From the NCBI GenBank assembly GCA_015179045.1, contig WHUZ01000052.1, positions 124,001 through 188,000 of the forward strand: a stretch of 64,000 nucleotides of DNA, given 5' to 3'. Numbering within the stretch: position 1 is the first letter of the stretch; the number at the start of each line of letters is the position of its first letter. A program made the position numbers and the translations under genes. The notes under the pieces are model-generated. The model saw only the letters and a program-made list of their open reading frames with translations. It was not told the DNA's origin and did not search any database. Source of the DNA: Kalaharituber pfeilii (Eukaryota; Ascomycota; Pezizomycetes; Pezizales; Pezizaceae). Positions 1 through 10,309 of this stretch are shown here, piece by piece.

Positions 1-254
1 TTGGCTATAAGAAGGGCCAGCGAGAGCTGCCCCTCGAAGGTCAAGCACTAAGCGTTGACCTAAGTTACACCCTCATATTTACTACATCATCGTAGAAACC
101 GTAACACCCACGTACTCCAAATCCCCAGCGTACGGATTCCACTTACGATGACCCAATTATATCCAAAATCAAGGAAGCGGGTGAGAGACGGTCTCCTGCG
201 CCGTTCGCTTATCTATACCCCACCAGGAAGTATTAGTTCTGGAACTGCCCCCCC

Positions 255-407
255 ACGTTGTTTGCTCCTCTCGAGTTATTGACTTTATTCTACTTATTTC
301 GTTACGTACTCCTTTACTCATTTTCAGCACATAATGTACATACCCTCGCCATAGCCCACAGGGCCGCATGCGAGTAATGATATAAACAAAAAAAAAAAAA
401 AAAAAAA
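255..407 (+). mobile_element. 5'-truncated LINE-A copy
   Basis: The stretch ends in the LINE-A 3' hairpin (CCATAGCCC/GGGC...GCGAG), then TAATGATATA and a long A tail. CTGCCCCCC is found just before the 5' junction and just after the tail, consistent with a TSD. Only 3'-untranslated sequence is left. Confidence 0.75.
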
Positions 408-427
408 CTGCCCCCCAGATGCAAACT

Positions 428-487
428 TTTTTTTTTTTTTTTTTTTTTCACGTGACCCCGCTTGCAGCTGTTCGCCATGGCAGGGCA
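428..487 (-). mobile_element. LINE-B hairpin-only insertion
   Basis: A T tract is followed by the reverse complement of the LINE-B 3' end. It is flanked by perfect copies of CCCAGATGCAAACT at 414-427 and 488-501. In sense orientation the insert starts at CCCTGCC, the base of the 3' hairpin. Confidence 0.9.
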
Positions 488-572
488 CCCAGATGCAAAC
501 TACGGTAGCTATTCGCAAGGGTCCTACTCACATATCCCGCCCAATCTGCTGTCTTCAGGATACCTGGGTCAT

Positions 573-650
573 GGATGCACAGGTAACACGGACCATACAT
601 GGAGCCAGTTCTGTATGCCAGTGAGGGGTATAGTTGGTAATTACTTGACC
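573..650 (+). repeat. Diverged repeat shared with 5942-6018
   Basis: About 78 bp (GGATGCACAG...TGGTAATTACTTG) match 5942-6018 with scattered substitutions. Both copies can be read as GCTGNTDH.W...F..PV.GIVGN, so they may derive from a coding unit. The parent element was not identified. Confidence 0.6.
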
Positions 651-651
651 A

Positions 652-1220
652 GTAAACAGCGACAACCACCTCGACAGGACGAGCGTTTGGAAGCAACCCA
701 GCAACCACAATGTTCCCCGCAGCGAAAGTCATATAGATTGAAAGCTCTCAGCCTGCTGAGTCTTTTGATCTAATTTTTATTACAAAATACCCGACTCCTC
801 AAGTTTTCCCCTCGGGGTGAAGTTTCGAGGAGATTTTCAGCTCCCCGCTCCGTTGCCAATACATCATCAACCCAGCGCCAAGAACCAACAAGAGGCCTCG
901 AGCACCTGCCGGCCACCAATAGACATGTTGGGAAAAAAGACATACGTCCTCCCGTCCCCCAAGCCATGGGACGTGCCATGAGAACCCTCACCTCCTCCCA
1001 AATCCCCGCCCCCCCCATCTGCCCTCCGGCTATGGATCCTCGAGCAGGAGGAGGAGACGACGCCCACACTAGACTTCAGCACCATATTTACCGTGCATTC
1101 GGAGGAGCCATCCCCAGAACACAGCACGGAGCCCACACCAACCCCCACACCGACGCCCACCCCGGGGCCCACACCCAAGAAGCGCAAAGGCAAGATGGCG
1201 TCAGCCCAAGACCCATCCCC
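652..1220 (+). mobile_element. 5' region of an ORF1-bearing LINE
   Basis: From ACAGCGACAACC onwards the sequence parallels the 5' end of the full-length LINE-B at 28875: a purine-rich leader, a CTCAAGTTTTCCCCT segment and GTTGCCA. Downstream, one frame reads as an acidic and Pro/Thr-rich stretch followed by a basic PKKRKGK run, but no intact ORF1 is present. It breaks off at the inverted repeat near 1217. Confidence 0.55.
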
Positions 1221-2087
1221 TGGGTGGTCGAGACATGCATGAATTCTGTGCCGGAAACTAACCCTTTTATCCCTGTCCATGCCGATGAAACCTATCAAGT
1301 TGCAACCGCAGAGCTCACACAGCCAGTTCAAGTCCACGGTTTAGCAATTACAGAAATTACAGATATAGTACGTTGTGATTTGAACTGGCTCAAGCTTATG
1401 CCACCAGTTCCAAGGTAATACACGTGGCTCCGGAGGTAAAATATGCAGAAACCGTCGAAGTTGCTGATATCGAGATAGGGACATAATTCGGCTCGGAGAA
1501 TCATTAAATAAAGATATTTGGCGTGTCCAAAAATCGAGACAACGAGGAAGACCAAGAGTACCAATAAGAATCGAAATCGCAAAAAATATAAGTAGCTCAG
1601 AGGAATTTGTGTTAGTCCAGGCTTCGTCGTGGTCCTATATTTTCTTGATATGAGCGAGTAGCATATGCATTAGTGGCTTCTGCAATATGTGTTAATATTT
1701 CCTCACTCCAAAAGAGCAAGAAAATATTAAGAGGTGTAATATCGGGTGCGTGGAGGGGTAGGTGGATCTCGCTGTTATGCATTATAGAAAGATAGCTAAG
1801 AGTAGTTTGAGTTATAAGTGGCAAGGGGTACTAGTATGGAAGATGAGACTAGAGGTCAATAGCTGAGTGGTAGTTGGGTTGAAGGTACTTACCTTAGCTA
1901 TTGCATAGCTTTAATATTTTTTGAACTTGCGTTTTGACCTCTCTATAGTCTCCTCGAGAATTCTTTATAGATACACACAGAATTCTCTATGTAGATGAAT
2001 TACATCAACGTTGTATTTTGATATCGCTCTCTTGGCGTAGCGCCACCCGGTACAGAATTCATGCATGTCTCGACCACCCAAGGGAGA
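1217..2087. repeat. Inverted repeat pair bounding an ~800-bp AT-rich segment
   Basis: About 38 bp at 1217-1256 (GGTGGTCGAGACATGCATG core) recur in reverse complement at 2048-2087 with two mismatches. Between them lies AT-rich DNA with no convincing ORF. It could be a small TIR element or the footprint of a local inversion. No TSD was found. Confidence 0.6.
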
Positions 2088-2609
2088 CGCCTTTAAGCGA
2101 CAGCTGATCGACAAGGAGGCAGAGAGATCGCGATGTCCGGCATCTCCGCTGCGCCTATGGGCCCCCTACCAGACAAACGGCAAACCCACCTCGCGACCCC
2201 GGCCACCCAGCGCGCAGACAACAGCCCTGCAGGCACCACCCCCCACCAGACACACCCCCGGCCACCCAGCGCCCGGGGCAAAGGAAGCAACGAGGGGACA
2301 CGGGCCCCTCCCAGACCCAAATACCGCCGCCTCCACTACTACAAAATTCGGCATCGTGGTACATGGCATACCCCTGGGAAAAAACTTGGTGAATGTACGC
2401 AAATGGCTGGAAACAGCCAGCAAAGGCTTGGGACAGGTTGTCGGGATCCGATGACTGAGCAAAAAGGAGACTCTTGTCGAAGAGAGGAAGCTCACCAGCT
2501 CGGTCGTGGTATACTTGGACGAGCGAGTCGAGCCTACACTGCGCAGAGTAAGACTGAGAGGAAATGGCTTAAGTTATGCGAGTATGAATGGGACAGAAGA
2601 CGGAAGTAG
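2065..2609 (+). pseudogene. LINE ORF1 (gag-like) pseudogene
   Basis: A Pro/Thr-rich N-terminal region leads into GIVVHGIPLGKNL..VRKWLE, the motif also seen in the LINE-B ORF1 at 29750 (VVHGIAVTKK..VRDWME). The reading frame stops at 2452-2454, where the family has Trp (TGG to TGA). It continues in frame as LSKKETLVEERKLTSSVVVYL and then needs a one-base shift to reach KWLKLCEYEWDR. The ORF ends just after the WDR motif, and no zinc knuckle or ORF2 follows. The element closes with the LINE-A 3' end at 2795-2851, so this is an ORF1-only remnant of that family. Confidence 0.7.
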
Positions 2610-2794
2610 ACAAGCTTACCCTTTTTTCCCTCCTTCTTTGATCTCGTTGCCTGTAACACAGAGATAGCCACGGGCAGGGATTTTTTTCTGGGCTTTTTTC
2701 TTCCATGTTCCCATCACACTAGCGCGCTGTGGGTCATTACCGATGATGTTCTATCTATCCTTTTCTCTTATTTCCTCTGTACCTTAAATCGCCA

Positions 2795-2851
2795 TAGCCC
2801 TTGCGGGAGTATGCGATAAATGATATACAAACAAACAAACAAAAAAAAAAA
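2795..2851 (+). mobile_element. LINE-A 3' end with tail
   Basis: ATCGCCATAGCCC...GCGATAAATGATATA is followed by (CAAA)n and poly-A. This is the 3' terminus of the element that holds the ORF1 remnant upstream. Confidence 0.75.
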
Positions 2852-2994
2852 GCTAAAGCCAATGTTATGGAAAGTTTCAACTCAGCATGTGTATTGTGTT
2901 GTGATAAGTCTTGCCCCTCACAGCTAATGCAGAGACTTTTTTTTGGTTTTTTTTTTCGAGTCACGTAACCCCGCATACAGTCTACAATCTTGAT

Positions 2995-3288
2995 GGAGGA
3001 AGAGAAAAAGACAAGCTCGGCGGTATTGTATTTAGAGACACCGAAGGTTGCTGGGAAGGTCAGACTCGGGGGACGATGGTTACGGACAGAGACCTACGAG
3101 CCAAATCGAGGAAGGAAGTGAACAGGCTCGGAGACAGACTGCTTACCACCCGCACAACGTACGAGAGCCGCGGGCACTACATGTATCTAGAAACTTTTCT
3201 TTCCGTTCCTTTCGTTACTTTAATATACACCTCGCCATAGCCCATAGGGCGGCATGCGAGTAATGAAATAAAAAAAAAAAAAAAAAAT
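2995..3288 (+). mobile_element. LINE-A 3' UTR copy
   Basis: About 290 bp of 3'-untranslated sequence ends in the hairpin (CTCGCCATAGCCC, ATA loop, GGGC, GCGAG) and an A tail. Directly upstream (2936-2985) is a T-rich stretch and a degraded LINE-B-like 3' end (TCACGTAACCCCGC). The 5' junction and TSD were not resolved. Confidence 0.6.
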
Positions 3289-3852
3289 ACCAGCCTATGG
3301 CAGAGACCCATATACCCGGGTCAGGTTAGAAGCAACCAACTACAAACTCTACATACACACCTTGAGCACCCAGCACTCTCCATCCCGGCTACCCCAGATC
3401 AAGGCTAACAAACCATTACTCGACCGGGCCGCCCTCCACACCCACTTGCTTCCACCCCATCTTTATCTTCCTCTAGGGCTGCTCCAGCTCTACACACCTG
3501 AATACCATGTGCTCAACATCTACACCTCTCTACAGATGCACTACTCATATTGGCTTTCATCTTAGTCTGGTATCTGTAGCTAGTTCAAGAATGGAAGTCA
3601 TGTTTCTAGGATTAGTATGTTGCTTCGTATATTCCGTAGTGGTGGCATGTAGCCTTTATCATCTCTGAAGTCTTTAGGGGGAGTTGCTTCGAGATGTTTG
3701 ATAGTTTCTACTGATGCTTCACTTCCTGTATTATCATTACCATTGTCTTTATCTATAAGGTTATATTGTTGGCTATTATCGGAGAAAGTGTTGGTAACCA
3801 CCTACCCTAGTTCTCTCGCTATGATGATTTCTTCCTTCTGTTTCTCTGGGGG

Positions 3853-3898
3853 TCTCGCCATAGCCCCTAGGGCGGCATGCGAGTACTGACAAAAAAAA
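3853..3898 (+). mobile_element. LINE-A hairpin-only insertion
   Basis: The sequence is the 3' hairpin (inner loop CTA) plus GTACTGAC and a short A tail. The 5' junction is at the base of the hairpin. The TSD is unclear. Confidence 0.65.
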
Positions 3899-3899
3899 T

Positions 3900-5270
3900 T
3901 GGGGGGTTGGCTGTCTAGGGCAACTTTTTTTGATAATCTCTATGATCTCCTGGATCGAGATTCAGCCAGCCGCTATGTCATCTAGCATGATTGTTCTTTT
4001 CTCTCTCATCTTAAAAGGTCTTTCCGGGGTGGTGTCTTCAGCTACCACTCTCCCTATAGCCCTTTCCATCTAGTTGCCTTTCCCGTTCGTCGTTGACTAG
4101 TCAATGATATCGTGGAACTTATGGAGTGCTCACTGTTTTTCTTCTGCTCTAACTGCCGTATTTCGTGGGACTTCCAGTCTTTGACTACATGGAACTGAAT
4201 TCTATTAACTGAGGCCGTCCTCTTGGCATCTCTGGTCCTCATTATACTCCTTATCATTCTCTTTGCAGTATGCTGTCCCTTGTTTCTTGCCCTCCCAGCT
4301 GGCATTTCGCTGATTGTCGACCCGTCGGTCCGCAGTGTCGATCTGGTGCTGTGGCTGTCAGTTTTGTTATGTGTCGGTTTGGTCTGGTGTCATGGCCGAT
4401 GTGGCGTAGACTTGGCCGGTTGGAATGACCATCGGTGTCATGGCCGGTGTGGCAAGTAAGCAGTAATTGTCAGATCCGAGTGGCTGTGTGGGTCCGGTTG
4501 GCTTTATGTGGCTGCGCGGTTATGTGGCCATGTGCCGTGGTCCTGCTCGTGTGTGGTCCCGTGGCCATTGTCAGATGGCATGTGTGGGGCATGGTGTGTA
4601 GGGTGTGGTGTGTGGGGTGGGGTATCAGGGTCAATGCACTCTGCTGTTGTTTGTGAGCTAATGAGTTGAGTGAGCTGAGTGAGGTGAAAATTCAGTCAAA
4701 CTAGTTATTTCGGCCGTATGCTATCGCCGTCGTTGTCGTCTCCTGAGTTCAAGTAGTGCCCTCGACTTGTGCCCCGAGGAGGTTGTAGCGATGTGTATGA
4801 ATATCATTATGTGAAGCAGTTCCTAATTATAGAGCAACTACCTAAAATATAAGTATAAGTATAAACAGTACAAACCAAATCAGTAATACGAGCCAAATTA
4901 TCAGGCGTAGAAAGTTGGGTTCCGATGACTTTCAGCGCTCTCGCTCCTCTGCTGAACGCCGTGGCTCACTTCCATAGAAAAAGGCCAAAAAAACTTGCTC
5001 AGGCGGTCCTGGGCTTCTCGTTAATATGAATTTCGATGCGGGGCACCGCGGCGTCGCGGCGTCACGACCAAGTGGTGCCATCAGTGTTCGAAAGAAAGGT
5101 TGTAATGTGGAGACATGCCTTGCCAATGGAGTATAGCCCAGAGCACAGTTTTTCCGGAGCCATGGTATCAGGCTGATGACCATGAATCGAGAAGGGCCAT
5201 GTTGCTATCAACGGTAATCATGAACACAGCTCGCGCAAATGGCCATGTTGGGCTAGCAAAGATGGCCACC
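3900..5270. other. Intergenic DNA with a GT-rich block
   Basis: No convincing gene was seen. From about 4300 to 4660 the plus strand is strongly GT-biased, with repeats of TGGCCGRTGTGG and TGTGGGGT. ORFs here are low-complexity and are not credited. Confidence 0.5.
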
Positions 5271-5390
5271 GAAAGGTATAATAGCACAGCCTCTGGCTCC
5301 AGGAAGTCACCTAGTCTCCACAATCACCTTTGTTTCCCTGTAAACTAACATACGCTCAGCACAACCTGACGACTACAGTCTTGAGTACCA

Positions 5391-5878
5391 ATGCATCGCA
5401 CCCCCTGGAACCTTGCATACGCAATGTTCCACCAACCCACTCAAGCCGATCTCAGGCGCACGCCGCGCCCACGGCTGACGTGGACCTTCCGTCCCGAGCT
5501 CCCGCCCCTCCCGGAGCTTATCCGCATGTACCAGGAGCACCAACAGCGGCACCCACTGGAGCCGCGGCTCCCTTGCCCAGGTGAGCCAGACCTTTACCTG
5601 CTGATCGGTTCGTATCCCCCCCCCCCCCCCCCCCCCATCGCGTCTGGTAGTTTTGAGATTTTGGATTCTGCTAACTGTATATTGTGGGGTGTATAGAACC
5701 CGGTGAGTCGGGGTACTGCGTATCAATAGGACAGTATGGGATGTCTGGTAAGTGGGTTCTACAGTACGAAGTCTTTGGCAACTTAGAATCCGTGGAGGAA
5801 GTGACGGAGCAGGAGGAGTATGACGGCAGTGATGGCTCCACGACGTTGGTCGACTCCGATAGTGGGCGATCACAATGA
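5391..5878 (+). CDS. Unknown family D protein, member D1 (two exons)
   Basis: Proposed exons are 5391-5607 and 5697-5878, with an 89-bp GT..AG intron (donor GTTCGT, branch-like GCTAAC, acceptor TATAG), giving 132 residues. Exon 1 encodes a Pro-rich segment with the motif ELPPLPELIRMYQEH. Exon 2 encodes GYCVSIGQYGMSGKWVLQYEVFG and an acidic, Ser-rich tail. The intron falls after the first base of a codon, exactly as in the paralogues at 7024, 8841 and 9882 (minus strand). The intron carries a run of about 20 C residues. A TATA-like GGTATAATAG lies at 5274-5283. There is no signal peptide and no recognised domain. Function is unknown. The gene model rests on the four-way match. Confidence 0.65.
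5608..5696 (+). other. Intron of D1 with poly-C run
   Basis: The intron holds an uninterrupted C tract of about 20 bases at 5617-5637, a TCTGCTAACTG branch site and a TATAG acceptor. Confidence 0.6.
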
Positions 5879-5941
5879 GCCAGTGGAGGTGTAAGTACTA
5901 GCATTTAGCGTTCATACATTTTGCGCTTCGACGTTGGGTCT

Positions 5942-6018
5942 TGGATGCACAGGGAACACGGACCATCCATGGAACCATTTCTCCACGCCAGTGAGTGGTA
6001 TAGTTGGTAATCACTTGC
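5942..6018 (+). repeat. Diverged repeat shared with 573-650
   Basis: This is the second copy of the segment at 573. It starts about 60 bp downstream of the D1 stop codon and may be a transcribed 3' region or a relic. Confidence 0.55.
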
Positions 6019-6979
6019 CCAGCACAACTAGCACAAAGCCTGAGGCCGCCAAAGAGAATGGAGAGAAGGAAGGAAGAAAAAAAATGAGTAGCCAACAATT
6101 TTACTCTTCCGGCTCTCGCAAAATATTACCTGTCATTCAAGCTCTTTTTGTGTCGGATCATATTTTGCATTTGCTGTTTATTTTACTTTCGATTCAGCTT
6201 TTGTTTTTTTTTACCTACGCATGTCGGGGGGGGGGGGTGGTGAAAGCCGAGGCATTTGAGGTACATAAAAACTGAAGTTTTGATTTCCGGAAGAGCTGTT
6301 ACTGGCATATGGGGGCTAACCATGAAGCCACTGGAAGTGTTGTGGTAAATGGTGGTGTTCTAGCTATGATAGGCCGGAAGACGTATTTTTTGTTTTGCAT
6401 GTCATGGATTTTCCTTTGCTATTTTTCCTTGTGATATTTTTTTACTCTTTTTTTTTTTTCACATTAGATCTCACAAACATAGCAAACCATGTGCATTACG
6501 AACCTGCCCCCCCTTTTTTTTTAGTGGCCTGCAATGGCGAATAAGCCGCAAGCGAGCCTATTCGATAAAGAATTTTGTTTTTTTAAAAAAAATATAAACA
6601 AACATCGCAAAAGACCCTTTTTGCGGCGTCTAGAAAAGCTTTTAACCCAGCGACCGGAGCAGCGGAAACTCTATTGCCCCCGGATCCGGTGGGGAAAGAG
6701 AGTTTGACAGAAGCTTGTTTGTCGCAATTGACACGGATAGCGTATACCGTATACGCGGATGTGTTATTAAAGTTCGTAGACTTTGGGCACAAGGGGGAAT
6801 GAGGGGGTTGTATATAATGCGCGCGTGACACCCTTTGTCGGATGGGCCTTGTTGTAACAGGCTCAAGATAATGGTCTTGATTTTCGAACCAAGTTTAGTG
6901 TAACGAGTTCCTGGCCTCCTGTTTGCATAACAGTTTGAACACCTCCGGAGTGCCCGCGGTTACCAATATCTTCTATTCT

Positions 6980-6989
6980 TATATAAATA
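6980..6989 (+). promoter_or_regulatory. TATA box of D2
   Basis: TATATAAATA lies 35 bp before the D2 start codon. Confidence 0.45.
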
Positions 6990-7023
6990 TCGAAACTGTT
7001 GCCCTGTCATCAATCATAGCACA

Positions 7024-7812
7024 ATGTGGACCATCGCCTCCGCGTCCTACTACGCCCCTTTGGACTTCGGGCCCCAAGCATCCTGTCTCAGTTGGAAGTC
7101 GCCCCCCAAGCTCCCGGATCTGCCTCTCCTGCTCGATCTGTTTCACCTGCATGAAATTGGAAGTTCGGGGGACCCGCGGATGTCGGTGCCGGGGCACATG
7201 TTGCTACAGGCGGTGTTATGTGCGTATATCGAGTTCCCTGGCGATGCTGTATGAGCAGGGGAAGGTGGAGGGGCGAATGAGCTGACTGTGGGTTTTGTAG
7301 TGAAGATCCCGACTGGATATATTGTGTCCGTCACCGAGTTGGGAGTTTCGGGAGGGTGGGTCCTGGAGTACAGGGTGTATAAGGTGTTGAGGAAGGAGGT
7401 GGAAAAGGAGGGGGAGGGGGATTCTGAGGGCGAGGATTCAGAGGAAGGCGAGTATGAGGATTATGAGGGCGAGGATTGTGAGGGCGAGGATTCAGAGGAA
7501 GACGAGTATGAGGATTATGAGGGCGAGAATTGTGAGGGCGAGGATTCAGAAGAAGACGAGTATGAGGATTCTGAGGATTCTGAGGATGATGAGGAAGACA
7601 TGGATGACGTCGTCGACGATGATGCCGAGAATGATGCGGACGGCGAGGATGACGGCGACATGGATGAGGAGGACGAGGAGCACGACCTGGACCAGGACGA
7701 GGACTACGAGAGCGTGACCGTGGATGACTATGCAGACATCAACGAGGACGACTACGTCATTCTCGAAGGAGTAAGCTTCGGAGTAACACTCGCAGACCTT
7801 GCTTCACCGTAG
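7024..7812 (+). CDS. Unknown family D protein, member D2, with long acidic tail (two exons)
   Basis: Exons 7024-7219 and 7301-7812 are split by an 81-bp intron (donor GTGCGT, branch GCTGAC, acceptor TTGTAG) and encode 235 residues. Exon 1 has the family pattern PPKLPDLPLLLDLFHLHE. Exon 2 begins LKIPTGYIVSVTELGVSGGWVLEYRV in two adjoining blocks, the best conserved part of the family. Roughly the last 125 residues are almost all Glu, Asp, Gly, Ser and Tyr, built on a repeated EDYEGED.EGEDSEEDE unit, and end in a less biased block (DYVILEGVSFGVTL). Such a tail suggests binding to a basic partner (inference). Paralogues D1, D3 and D4 lack this long tail. No database family is recognised. Confidence 0.7.
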
Positions 7813-8840
7813 GTAAAAAACGCCGAACCCCCCCCCTGTTTTGGAGCTACGAAATATCTTTTGGTCCTTTTTACGCTGTATGGGAGCACATCCCACCGCC
7901 CCCCATTCTCATATCCCCTTGTTTTGCTTTTCTCCAGCGGTCAATTTCTGTGTCGGATTTTTGGCGGCGGTGGACCAACACCACACCACTGCAAGCTGGG
8001 ATTGGGTGTTGGGTATTTTTTTTTTTTTTTTTTTTTTTTTGGCGGCGTCGTTTATGTGCGTGGTGGCTTGAGCAAGAAACGGATTTTAATGGCGTTGTGG
8101 GTATGGGGGGTTGGTGCGTGGTCGCGGGGAGTCAGGGCTGAAATGGACTGTATTTTTGGTCGGGGAGGTTTGATGAGAGTATGTAGTGTGTTGATGATAT
8201 GTGAGTGAAACTAAACGGGTGTTTGGGGTGGGTGGATGGGCAAAGGTAGTAGTGTTTGTTTGTATTCTATAATTATTCCGTGCGTACGCGGGCTGGGAGC
8301 CGAACAGGGTCGCGGTATTCTACTGCGATCGATGGGCTTCTCGATTCGGCCGCTGCAGTAGGGTGTAAAAGTACAGTGGCCTTCGTGGTGCCTGTGTTTA
8401 CTTCGAAGATTTGGAGACGGAGGAGAGGAAGGTGTATCGCGCGGCCAGGACGGTTCCCCGCCTGGGGTAGCAGGAATAGGAGTGAGCATGTTGACAGAGC
8501 TCACCAAACGGAGCAGGCAAATCGGTCATGGGCCGTCTGCGATGCCTGAGTAGATCCTGCATATTTTTGTTTCCTCTTGTTTGTTTCGCCCGAGGGGATG
8601 TTTGTGTAAGGTAGCAAGGGGTGGAGGGGGGATACTCGTGTTTTGGATTTTGTTGCAGTTTGCGCAGGGCTTGGCGGGTGCTGCTTGTAGGAAGCAAAAA
8701 GGCAATTGCGGATCGAACAGACAGTTCCAGGCAGCGACAGAAACCGCACAAACAAACAAAGGTCTTGCCCATGCGCGCCGCGGCCCCAGGTATACCTCCA
8801 CCGCATCCCATCCCCCACGCCCCCGCCCAGCTGCAGCATA
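7813..8840. other. Spacer between D2 and D3
   Basis: No gene is supported. A tract of about 22 T residues (8019-8040) has no attached LINE end. The overlapping ORFs around 8400-8840 are antisense or GC-skew shadows. Confidence 0.4.
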
Positions 8841-9311
8841 ATGCTATACTACTACATCGCGTACTTCTGCCCCCCGGGCACCCCGGCCTGCTACGACCCT
8901 TTACTCTCGCGCGTCCCGGCCCGGGAGTACCAACCCCCGCTGCCGGCCCTCCCGGACCTGCTGGCGCTGTACCGGGCTAGAAGCGGAGATGATGACGGCC
9001 GGCGGGTGGAGCTGCCGGCGGACAGGAGGCTGTGTTTTGTCGTTGGTGCGTAGGAGTCTTGTTCGTGGGTCGGAGACGGGGCTAATGGGGGCGCGTGGGT
9101 AGAGCAGAGTCCGCTGGGGTATGTGGTGAGGGTGACGAGGTGGGCGAACGGGTGGGGCACGTGGGTGTTTGAGTATTTTGTGGTGAGGGAGGGGAGGGGG
9201 AGGGGGAGGGGGAGGGGGAGGGGGAGGGGGAGGAGCGGGGAGGGAGGGATGATGGGGTGGATTAGGGAGGAGAGGATTGGGCGCGGATTGTGTTTGAGGA
9301 ATGTGGGATGA
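8841..9311 (+). CDS. Unknown family D protein, member D3 (two exons)
   Basis: Exons 8841-9045 and 9103-9311, with a 57-bp intron (donor GTGCGT, branch GCTAAT, acceptor GGTAG), give 137 residues. Exon 1 starts MLYYYIAYFCPPGTPACYDP and holds YQPPLPALPDLLALYRA. Exon 2 starts EQSPLGYVVRVTRWANGWGT and continues WVFEYFVV, matching D1 and D2 position by position. The C-terminal part is a (GR)n run encoded by a GGGAGG microsatellite (about 9187-9236). It takes the place of the acidic tail of D2 and may vary in length between isolates. Confidence 0.65.
9187..9236 (+). repeat. GGGAGG hexanucleotide microsatellite in D3
   Basis: About eight units encode alternating Gly-Arg in the D3 C-terminus. Confidence 0.8.
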
Positions 9312-9881
9312 GGAGTGGGTATGTAAACGGGTCTGTTCAGTGCGCGCCTGGATCCGAATGTTGGGTTTTGTGTATACGACTTGAGATGCGTGTATTGCAA
9401 TGTCATGTAGCTGCGCCAAGACCAACTGCCCGTTTTGAATTTGTGCAACTTGGCGCACACCAGGAGCGGAAACGCGCCCCGCGGTCACCGAGACAACGTA
9501 CACTCGTGATCTTCCCATTTGAGTTTTGTTTGTACAGCAGAAGGAAAGAAGGGAAAGTAAAAGGTATCGTTACATGCAAAAAAAAGCGCCAGCGATGAGA
9601 AAACACAGGGGACCCTTCCCCACCTCAAGTGACTCCCGACAAAGGTAGTTACTAGTTGGAAGCTACACGAACAGGATAGCAAAGAAACATTGTTGACATT
9701 GGATCAGTGAAATGAAAAAGAAAAATGTTCCCCCAACAGTGTCTACACTGACAAGGACCAGATCCAAGCCCTGACTAGGTATGTGGCTGTGACTCTCGCT
9801 TTCGCCTGGGTGCAGGCTGTTAGTGAAGGACAGGGCAGAATGGGAGCTGAGCAAGTATTTACCTCGTCCAGTCGCCACGGA

Positions 9882-10306
9882 TCAGTACTCCTCGTCCTCC
9901 TCGCCGACAAAGTCCTCCAGCCCCTCCACTTGCTCCAGGACAAAGTACCTGACGACCCACCTCCCCGCGGTGCTCGGCGGCACCACCGCATGCGTGACAT
10001 GTACCGCGTACCAAATCTCGCACTCCTCGACTGCCCCACCCCAGTTTCCCGTTTTAGCAAATGCAAGCTTGCTCATTGCAGGGGGGGGGAGCCAGACTCA
10101 CCGAGTTCGAACAGATACTCTGGGTCGCCCGGAACGGGCATGTGCGGCTGGGCGGGGTTGGCGAGGAGGTGCGCGAAGTAGGCGTCGTGGAGGGCGTTGA
10201 AGTCTGGGAGGAGGGGCGCGCGGAGGGCGGGGAGGGGCGAGGAGGGGGGTGGGCAGGTGGGGGGGAGGTAGTGCCAGGTGGCGGAGACGACTTCGAAGGT
10301 GGTCAT
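9882..10306 (-). CDS. Unknown family D protein, member D4 (two exons)
   Basis: On the minus strand, exon 1 is 10306-10102 and exon 2 is 10030-9882. The 71-bp intron has donor GTGAGT, a branch-like GCTAAAAC and acceptor GGCAG. The product has 117 residues. Exon 1 holds a Pro-rich block (YLPPTCPPPSSPLPALRAPL) and ends DPEYLFEL. Exon 2 starts VEECEIWYAVHVTHAVVPPS and continues to GRWVVRYFVLEQVEG and a short acidic tail EEDEEY. Intron phase and placement match D1-D3, although the gene is in the opposite orientation, tail-to-tail with D3. Function is unknown. Confidence 0.65.
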
Positions 10307-10309
10307 TGT

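Noticed and set aside
7454..7717. Arg/Met-rich ORF (RKTSMRIMRARIVRAR)
   Set aside because: Alternative frame of the acidic repeat of D2.
8019..8040. T tract as a LINE tail
   Set aside because: No hairpin sequence or TSD on either side.
8891..9518. 189- and 205-codon Pro-rich minus-strand ORFs
   Set aside because: Antisense to D3 and its GGGAGG microsatellite. The Pro runs are the complement of the purine repeat.
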